Shown: positions 30,345 to 37,305 of the stretch, piece by piece
How positions within the stretch are numbered: position 1 is the stretch's first letter
How the letters are laid out: each line of letters starts with the position of its first letter
Source of the DNA: Methylibium sp.
GTDB lineage: Bacteria > Pseudomonadota > Gammaproteobacteria > Burkholderiales > Burkholderiaceae_C
Assembly: GCF_013817345.1 (NCBI RefSeq)
Contig: NZ_JACDCW010000033.1
Location: forward strand, 1-37,305
Length of the DNA: 37,305 nt
Direction of reading: 5' to 3'
Translations under genes and position numbers: made by a program
The notes under the pieces: model-generated
Seen by the model: only the letters and a program-made list of their open reading frames with translations
What the model was told of the DNA's origin: nothing
Databases searched by the model: none

Positions 30345-30371
30345 GCAAGCGCCCCGCCGTCATTCGCTTGC
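30345..30371. terminator. Possible bidirectional hairpin between the unknown gene and parC
   Basis: GCAAGCG (30345-30351) and CGCTTGC (30365-30371) form a 7-bp stem with a 13-nt loop in the 78-bp gap between convergent genes. There is no T-tract, so this is a weak candidate. Confidence 0.3.
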
Positions 30372-30387
30372 AAGGTGGCAACGCGGC

Positions 30388-32706
30388 TCAGGTGCGCAGC
30401 AGCAAGGTCGGCTTGAAGCCGATATCCGCCGGCTTGCCCTTGCGGGCGCGCGCGCCGCGATAAACCGTTAGCGCGGCGGCGCCCAGTGTTTCGTCCTTGG
30501 CCTTGCCACCGCGCCCGCTGCCGAGCACCCGCAGCGTCTTCTCGAATGCAGCCACGCTGACCAAGGCGTCCCTCGCTTCGAGATCGATCAAGGTGAGACC
30601 GCGGCCCCCCTTGGGCTGGAGCTTGATGTCATCCAGCGCAAAAACCAGCAGACGACCCGTCAAGCTCAGACAGGCCACTTGCGCCGCACCGTCGGCCCGG
30701 CTCGGCGGCAGCGGCTTGTCACCCTCGGCCAGACTCAGGAAGCTCTTGCCGCCGCGCTGGCGTGCGACCAGGTCGCTCACTTTCGCGAGCAGGCCGTAGC
30801 CGCCGGTGTTGGCGAGCAGCAGCGTGGCCTCGGCCGGGCCGGCGAAGTAGTGCAGCGGCTGGGTGCCGGTTTCCAGATCGATCATCGAGGTGATCGGCTG
30901 GCCGTCGCCGCGCGCGCCCGGCAAGCCCGCCACCGACACGCTGTACACGCGGCCCGCGCCGTTGGCCGCGGAGCCGAAGACGAGCAGCGCATCGGTGGTG
31001 CGGCACTCGAAGGTGCCGTAGAGCGAATCGCCCGCCTTAAAGGCGAAGCTGGCCATAGGGTGCCCGTGGCCCTGGCGCGCCCGCACCCAGCCCTTGGCGC
31101 TGATCACCACCGTGACCGGCTCGTCGATCACCCGCACCTCCGCCACCGCCCGCTTGTCGGCCTGAATAAGAGTGCGGCGCTCGTCGCCATGCTGTCTGGC
31201 ATCGGCCTCGATCTCCTTGACCACCGTGCGCCGCAGTGCAGTCGGGCTGTTCAGGATGTCCTCGAGCTTGCCCTGCTCGACCCGCAAGTCCTTCAGCTCC
31301 TGCTCGATCTTGATCGCCTCCAGCCGCGCCAGTTGACGCAGGCGGATCTCGAGAATGTCTTCAGCTTGCCGTTCGCTCAGCCCGAAGCGCTTGACCAGCG
31401 CCGGCCTGGGCTCGTCGGCCGCACGAATGATGCGGATCACCTCGTCGATGTTGAGCAGCACGAGCTGCCGGCCTTCGAGGATGTGGATGCGGTCCAGCAC
31501 CTTGCCGAGCCGGTGGCGCGTGCGGCGCTGCACCGTCGCCAGGCGAAAGCCGATCCACTCGGCCAGCATTTGCCGCAGGCTCTTTTGCGTGGGCCGGCCG
31601 TCGGCGCCCACCATCGTCAGGTTGATCGGCGCCGAAGTCTCCAGGCTGGTGTGTGCCAGCAACACGTTGATCAGCTCCTGCTGCTCCACCGTGCGGCTCT
31701 TGGGCTCGAACACGAGGCGCACCGCGGCCTCCTTGCCGGACTCGTCGCGCACCGCGTCGAGCACGGTGAGCACGGTCGTCTTGAGTTGCGCCTGCTCCGC
31801 AGAGACGGCCTTCTTGCCAGCCCGCACCTTCGGATTGGTGAGCTCCTCGATCTCTTCGAGCACCCTCTGCGTGCTCACGCCGGGAGGCAGTTCGGTGACC
31901 ACCAGGTTCCACTGGCCGCGCGCAAGGTCCTCGATCTTCCAGCGCGCGCGCACCTTGAGCGAGCCGCGGCCCGTCCGGTAAGCCTCTCGGATATCGGACT
32001 CGCCACTGATGATCTGGCCGCCGCCCGGATAGTCGGGGCCGGGCAGCAGCGCACGCAACTCGTCTTCGGCCAGCTTCTCGTTCTTGAGGAGCGCGACCGC
32101 AGCGGCCGCCACCTCGCGCAGGTTGTGGCTCGGCACCTCGGTGGCCAGACCGACCGCGATGCCGCTGGCGCCGTTGAGCAGCACGAAAGGCAGGCGCGCC
32201 GGCAACTGGCGCGGCTCCTGCGTCGAGCCATCGTAGTTGGCGATGAAATCGACCGTGCCTTCGTCGATCTCGTCGAGCAGCAGCCGCGTGATGGGCGCGA
32301 GGCGCGCTTCGGTGTAGCGCATGGCCGCCGCGCCGTCGCCGTCGCGCGAGCCGAAGTTGCCCTGCCCGTCGATCAGCGGATAGCGCTGCGAAAAATCCTG
32401 CGCCATGCGCACCAGCGCGTCGTAGGCAGCGCTGTCGCCGTGCGGGTGGTAGCGCCCGAGCACGTCGCCGACCACGCGCGCGCTTTTCATCGCCTTGGGG
32501 CCGCCCGGCGTGGTGAAGGCCAGGCCCAGGCGCTCCATCGCATAGAGGATGCGGCGCTGCACGGGCTTTTGGCCGTCGCACACGTCGGGCAGCGCGCGGC
32601 CCTTGACGACGGAAAGGGCGTACTCGAGATAGGCGCGCTCGGCGTAGTCGGCCAGGGTGATGGCGTCGCCCGGATCAGGCAGCACGGGGGCAAACAGGTC
32701 GTTCAT
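30388..32706 (-). CDS. parC: DNA topoisomerase IV subunit A (ParC)
   Basis: A 772-residue type IIA topoisomerase A subunit. Breakage-reunion domain: [20 protein letters not shown] near the start, [20 protein letters not shown], and catalytic Tyr131 in [13 protein letters not shown], with Arg130 beside it. [18 protein letters not shown] and [20 protein letters not shown] lead to the coiled coil, and a C-terminal beta-pinwheel with degenerate blades follows (no GyrA-box, supporting ParC over GyrA). ParC with ParE decatenates replicated chromosomes. The ATG at 32706 is immediately adjacent to the VapC stop codon (TGA then ATG), and no ribosome binding site is apparent, so translation may depend on re-initiation. 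Here parE is three genes upstream instead of adjacent. Confidence 0.94.
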   Translation of the reverse strand: MNDLFAPVLPDPGDAITLADYAERAYLEYALSVVKGRALPDVCDGQKPVQRRILYAMERLGLAFTTPGGPKAMKSARVVGDVLGRYHPHGDSAAYDALVRMAQDFSQRYPLIDGQGNFGSRDGDGAAAMRYTEARLAPITRLLLDEIDEGTVDFIANYDGSTQEPRQLPARLPFVLLNGASGIAVGLATEVPSHNLREVAAAAVALLKNEKLAEDELRALLPGPDYPGGGQIISGESDIREAYRTGRGSLKVRARWKIEDLARGQWNLVVTELPPGVSTQRVLEEIEELTNPKVRAGKKAVSAEQAQLKTTVLTVLDAVRDESGKEAAVRLVFEPKSRTVEQQELINVLLAHTSLETSAPINLTMVGADGRPTQKSLRQMLAEWIGFRLATVQRRTRHRLGKVLDRIHILEGRQLVLLNIDEVIRIIRAADEPRPALVKRFGLSERQAEDILEIRLRQLARLEAIKIEQELKDLRVEQGKLEDILNSPTALRRTVVKEIEADARQHGDERRTLIQADKRAVAEVRVIDEPVTVVISAKGWVRARQGHGHPMASFAFKAGDSLYGTFECRTTDALLVFGSAANGAGRVYSVSVAGLPGARGDGQPITSMIDLETGTQPLHYFAGPAEATLLLANTGGYGLLAKVSDLVARQRGGKSFLSLAEGDKPLPPSRADGAAQVACLSLTGRLLVFALDDIKLQPKGGRGLTLIDLEARDALVSVAAFEKTLRVLGSGRGGKAKDETLGAAALTVYRGARARKGKPADIGFKPTLLLRT

Positions 32707-33084
32707 TCAGACAACGGTGACGAGATCGGAGTAGGCGGCCAGGGCGGCGTCGTGGGTCAGGAAGCGCAGCGGCTCACTCATCGCCTGCGAGACGAGCATG
32801 CGGTCGAACGGGTCGCGGTGCAGGGGGGGCAGTTGGCGATAGGCCACGGCGTGCGCCCAGGTCATGGGCAAAGGAAGGCACCCGGTCGCCAACAGTTGCG
32901 CTTCCATGCGGGGCATGTCGATCGGCAGCTTGCCGGCCGCCGCCTTGATGGCGGCCTCCCAGATCGAGACGCTGCTGACGTAAAGCTCGTCGGCGGCGCC
33001 GATCAGCTTGCGCGCCTGCGCACCCAGTTCACGGGCATCGCGCAGCATCCACAAGACGATGTGCGTGTCGAGCAGCAGCTTCAA
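32707..33084 (-). CDS. PIN-domain toxin (VapC-like)
   Basis: A 125-residue PIN-domain ribonuclease of the VapC type. The first acidic residue is in KLLLDTHIVLWML (Asp6), the second in SSVSIWEAAIKAA (Glu43), and the third group in HRDPFDRMLVSQAM, where the Asp residues near 91 and 94 complete the metal site. The length is usual. VapC-like toxins cut specific RNAs when their antitoxin is lost. Its ATG overlaps the antitoxin stop in ATGA, and its own TGA is followed directly by the parC ATG. All catalytic positions are intact, so the toxin should be active. Confidence 0.87.
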   Translation of the reverse strand: MKLLLDTHIVLWMLRDARELGAQARKLIGAADELYVSSVSIWEAAIKAAAGKLPIDMPRMEAQLLATGCLPLPMTWAHAVAYRQLPPLHRDPFDRMLVSQAMSEPLRFLTHDAALAAYSDLVTVV

Positions 33085-33323
33085 GGCTCACGGCCTTCGA
33101 AAGCTGCGAGCAGGTCGTCTGGAAGCGGGTCGTCGAAGTCCGCGGTCTCCATGAACTCCCCCTTCATCAAGCCGAACTTGATCTGGCGTTTCGGCCCGGA
33201 ATCGAGCGGCACCAGCTTGGCCATCGGCGTGCCCGACTTGGCGATCACCACGGTGTGCCCCTGACGCGCCTGCTCCACCAGTTCGGACAGTCGGGTCTTG
33301 GCTTCGTAAATGTTGACCTGCAT
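33081..33323 (-). CDS. Antitoxin, Phd/YefM family
   Basis: An 80-residue antitoxin. MQVNIYEAKTRLSELVEQAR matches the N-terminal DNA-binding part of Phd/YefM proteins, and GHTVVIAKSGTPMAKLVPLD completes the domain. The acidic C-terminus (ETADFDDPLPDDLLAAFEGR) is the probable toxin-wrapping segment. Family members repress their own operon by binding palindromes near the promoter; an inverted repeat TGACCA-4-TGGTCA sits 28 bp upstream of the ATG. The toxin gene overlaps by 4 bases. Confidence 0.87.
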   Translation of the reverse strand: MQVNIYEAKTRLSELVEQARQGHTVVIAKSGTPMAKLVPLDSGPKRQIKFGLMKGEFMETADFDDPLPDDLLAAFEGREP

Positions 33324-33350
33324 GGCATGTCCTTCGTCGACAACACGGAT

Positions 33351-33377
33351 TGACCAGAGTTGGTCATGCCGATTGTA
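33351..33377 (-). promoter_or_regulatory. Likely operator and -10 of the toxin-antitoxin operon
   Basis: TGACCA GAGT TGGTCA (33351-33366) is a perfect 6-bp inverted repeat. Just upstream in the direction of transcription is TACAAT (33377-33372), a good -10. A repeat right after the -10 is where antitoxin-toxin complexes usually bind to autorepress. Confidence 0.45.
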
Positions 33378-33475
33378 GGTCGCGGCGTCGAAGCAGTCGC
33401 ACTGAGTTCTGACAAGAGTTCGCCGGATCGTCGGCAGCTCGCTGGCCGACCCTGTCCGAAGTCCTAGGAAACTTC

Positions 33476-34017
33476 TCAGGCAGCGTCTTGCCCGGCCTGC
33501 TGCCGCTCGGCGTACTCGGCTTCGAGCATCGACATCACGATCAGCGAGTCGTAGCCCTGCACGCCGTTCTCGTCAGTGAGCACGCAGTCGCGCAGCCGCC
33601 CTTCCTCGACAAAGCCTTCGCTGTCGTACAGCGCCTTGGCCCGGACGTTGTTCGCCTTCACGTCGAGCCAAAAACGATGCGCATGCAGGTCGCGAAAGGC
33701 GATCTGCTCGAGCATGCGCAGGCACGCGCGACCCAGGCCTTGCCCCTGCACCTGGATCACCATGCGCTTGAGCTCGATCGAGCGATGCCGGCTGCGGCAC
33801 CCCTGCAGGATCACGAAGCCGACCGCCTGCGTGCCGGTGCCCGCCTCGACGATGAAGTGCCGGAAGTCGGGAAACCGCACCGCGCCCTCGTGCTGCGTAC
33901 GCTCCCATGGCGTAATAAAGGGCCGGCAGGCCGGGTCCTGCTCGACCGTGAGCACGAAGTCGAGGTCGAACAGCATGGTGGGGCGCAGGCGCAACTGCGT
34001 GGCGGCGGGTGCGGGAT

Positions 34018-34021
<4 letters not shown>
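33476..34021 (-). CDS. GNAT family N-acetyltransferase
   Basis: A 181-residue GNAT protein. LRLRPTMLFDLDFVLTVEQD gives the first strand and helix, AVGFVILQGC a middle strand, and MVIQVQGQGLGRACLRMLEQ the acetyl-CoA pyrophosphate loop (Q-x-x-G-x-G/A pattern). NNVRAKALYDSEGFVEEGRL is the usual C-terminal motif. GTG 34021 is chosen because the first strand starts soon after it; GGAGG lies 5 nt upstream and the GTG overlaps the parE stop (GTGA, 34018-34021). The substrate is unknown. A start at ATG 33976 would cut the first strand. Confidence 0.85.
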
Positions 34022-35985
<1,964 letters not shown>

Positions 35986-35996
35986 AGGCGGCGGAT

Positions 35997-36014
35997 TGTA
36001 GGGAGCGCCCTACA
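35997..36014. promoter_or_regulatory. Palindrome carrying back-to-back -10 elements between parE and the methyltransferase
   Basis: TGTAGGG AGCG CCCTACA is a perfect 7-bp inverted repeat in the 39-bp divergent gap. Its arms overlap TACAAT for parE (36000-35995, minus) and TACACT for the methyltransferase (36011-36016, plus). A protein bound here could block both genes. Confidence 0.45.
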
Positions 36015-36024
36015 CTCGCGCGCC

Positions 36025-36753
36025 ATGAACGACCTCGAGCGCTATTTCCACGCCAACACCGGCAATCTCATCCACAAGTGGCACCACTTCTTCGAGATCT
36101 ACGAGCGCCACTTCGCCCGTTTTCGCGGCCAGCCGGTGCACATGCTGGAGATCGGCGTGTACCAGGGCGGCTCGCTGCAGATGTGGAAGGACTACTTCGG
36201 TCCACAGGCGCACATCTACGGCGTCGACATCAACCCGGCCTGCCGCGAGCTCGAGGAAGACCGCGTCAACATCTTCATCGGCGACCAGGAAGACCGTGCT
36301 TTTCTGCGATCGGTGGCTGATGCCATGCCGCGCATCGACATCGTGCTCGACGACGGCGGCCACATGATGAGCCAGTTGCGCTGCACCTTCGAGGAGTTGT
36401 ATCCGCGGGTCGATCGGAACGGCGTGTACATGGCCGAAGACCTGCTCACGTGCTACCGGCGCGAGTTCGGCGGCGGCATGGGCGCCAGCGCGAGCTTCAT
36501 CGAATACAGCAAGGGGCTCATCGACCAGTTGCACGCCTGGCACTCCCAGCAGCCGGCGCGCCTGGCGGTCAATGACTTCACCCGCAGCACTCATTCGCTG
36601 CACTTCTACGACAGCGTGCTGGCCATCGAGAAACGGCCGATCGAGCCGCCGGTGCACAGCAAGACCGGCACCGCGCGCCTGCCCGAGTACCGGCCGCCGC
36701 ACGGCCCGGGCAGTCCATTGAAGCGCGCCCTGAGGAGCTTCGCCGGCCGTTGA
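36025..36753 (+). CDS. Class I SAM-dependent methyltransferase (CmcI/macrocin-type)
   Basis: A 242-residue protein. The SAM-binding motif I is VHMLEIGVYQGGSLQMWKDY (residues ~38-57). IYGVDINPAC is motif II, with Asp contacting the ribose, and IDIVLDDGGHMMSQL is the metal- or substrate-site region typical of CmcI and macrocin O-methyltransferase-like families. NGVYMAEDLLTCYRREFGGG follows. Such enzymes often methylate hydroxyls of sugars or secondary metabolites; the substrate here is unknown. ATG 36025 is chosen because the start of the family core follows; TACACT lies 8 nt upstream and no ribosome binding site is visible, so the transcript may be leaderless. Confidence 0.85.
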   Translation: MNDLERYFHANTGNLIHKWHHFFEIYERHFARFRGQPVHMLEIGVYQGGSLQMWKDYFGPQAHIYGVDINPACRELEEDRVNIFIGDQEDRAFLRSVADAMPRIDIVLDDGGHMMSQLRCTFEELYPRVDRNGVYMAEDLLTCYRREFGGGMGASASFIEYSKGLIDQLHAWHSQQPARLAVNDFTRSTHSLHFYDSVLAIEKRPIEPPVHSKTGTARLPEYRPPHGPGSPLKRALRSFAGR

Positions 36754-36807
36754 GCGAGAACGGGAGGCTGGCGCAGCAGGCGGTCGCCGAGCCACTTCGC
36801 CAAGTGA

Positions 36808-36824
36808 TCCCGGCGAAGCCGGGA
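36808..36824. terminator. Hairpin after the methyltransferase gene
   Basis: TCCCGGC GAA GCCGGGA is a 7-bp GC-rich stem with a 3-nt loop, 54 nt after the methyltransferase stop. There is no T-tract, so it is only a possible terminator. Confidence 0.35.
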
Positions 36825-36884
36825 CTCGCCGTTCGATCGCTCACCGGGCAGGGCGTCTAGCCGGCAGGAACGGCGCCGCTTGGC

Positions 36885-36890
36885 TACAGT
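36885..36890 (+). promoter_or_regulatory. -10 element immediately upstream of the MFS gene
   Basis: TACAGT ends 7 nt before the ATG at 36898 with no Shine-Dalgarno between, fitting a leaderless mRNA. No clear -35 is present. Confidence 0.35.
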
Positions 36891-36897
36891 GCTCGCC

Positions 36898-37305
36898 ATG
36901 AGCCAGCCCGTCGCGACCGCCAACCGACTGTCGATGACCCAGGTGCTGATCTGCGGTGCCGCCATCGTCACCTTGTCGATGGGCATCCGCCACGGCTTCG
37001 GCCTGTGGCTGCAGCCGGTCACCATGGACCGCGGCTGGTCGCGCGAAACCTTCGCCTTCGCGCTGGCGATCCAGAACCTGATGTGGGGCCTGACGGGCCC
37101 CTTCGCCGGCATGCTGGCCGATCGCTACGGCGCCTTCAAGGTGCTGCTGGCCGGCGCGCTGCTCTACGCCGGCGGGCTCGTGCTGATGGCGCTGGCCACT
37201 TCGGGCCTGGCCTTCACCGGCAGCGCCGGTTTGATGATCGGCATGGCCCAGGCGGGCACCACCTACGCCATCGTCTACGGCGTGATCGGCCGCAATGTGG
37301 CGCCA
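36898..37305 (+). CDS. MFS transporter, oxalate/formate antiporter-like (3' end missing)
   Basis: The first 136 residues of a major facilitator protein; the frame is open at the right edge. Helix 1 is VLICGAAIVTLSMGIRHGFG, with LWLQPVTMDRGWSRETFAFA after it, then GPFAGMLADRYGAFKVLLAG, the MFS motif A (G-x-L-a-D-r-y-G) in the loop between helices 2 and 3. IRHGFGLWLQPV and the phrase GWSRETFAFA are typical of the OFA/monocarboxylate-type MFS group. The substrate cannot be predicted from this part. ATG 36898 is in frame with the conserved helix; a -10 element lies 7 nt before it. Confidence 0.9.
   Translation, partial: MSQPVATANRLSMTQVLICGAAIVTLSMGIRHGFGLWLQPVTMDRGWSRETFAFALAIQNLMWGLTGPFAGMLADRYGAFKVLLAGALLYAGGLVLMALATSGLAFTGSAGLMIGMAQAGTTYAIVYGVIGRNVAP

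Noticed and set aside
30679-33264. 861-codon open frame opposite parC and the toxin-antitoxin genes
   Set aside because: It runs across three real genes on the other strand and shows no motif.

Overview
This 37.3 kb window is very GC-rich. Gene content and protein style (TolA, GspE-like ATPase, ParC/ParE, TAXI-type TRAP transporter, circularly permuted ATP-grasp/alpha-E pair) point to a betaproteobacterium of the order Burkholderiales, in the broad Rubrivivax/Piscinibacter/Comamonadaceae neighbourhood. This is inferred from protein resemblance only; there is no rRNA or tRNA in the window. Genes are tightly packed, often with 4-base ATGA or GTGA overlaps. I see no CRISPR array and no intact mobile element.

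Layout. 1-707: 3' part of tolA. 688-3480 (minus): a four-gene bufferin-type operon, bufA (four-Cys secreted precursor), bufB (DUF692 multinuclear iron oxidase), bufC (DUF2063 partner) and a DoxX membrane protein. Divergent from it, 3587-4404 encode an ECF sigma factor and a small zinc-finger protein that probably control the operon. 4788-5676: an Rnk-like RNA-polymerase-binding protein and a universal stress protein. 5692-10106 (minus): pyroglutamyl peptidase and a fused HyuA-HyuB 5-oxoprolinase, which together salvage pyroglutamate; the oxoprolinase carries an in-frame palindromic repeat. 10268-12811: an orphan GspE/PilB-type ATPase with tandem MshEN-like N-terminal repeats.

12849-18887 (minus): a compact type VI secretion cargo module, vgrG - Tle4-like lipase effector - Tli4-like lipoprotein immunity gene, flanked on its upstream side by a truncated IS5-family transposase. 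19901-22316 (minus): circularly permuted ATP-grasp and alpha-E genes. 22448-25999 (minus): TAXI substrate-binding protein, fused TRAP permease and DUF1850 protein, with a hairpin/T-tract between the first two. 26121-28742 (minus): comEC. 28823-30309: ridA, dsbB and a tryptophan-rich unknown gene.

30388-35985 (minus): parE, a GNAT acetyltransferase, a Phd/VapC-type toxin-antitoxin pair and parC, so the two topoisomerase IV genes are separated by accessory genes and parC starts at the base after the toxin stop codon. 36025-37305: a SAM-dependent methyltransferase and the start of an MFS transporter that runs off the right edge.

Most noteworthy are the bufferin-type RiPP/metallophore operon with its own ECF sigma system, the adaptor-less VgrG-lipase-immunity module, the protein-coding palindromic repeat in the oxoprolinase, the toxin-antitoxin pair abutting parC, and several genes with a -10 element so close to the start codon that leaderless transcripts are likely.
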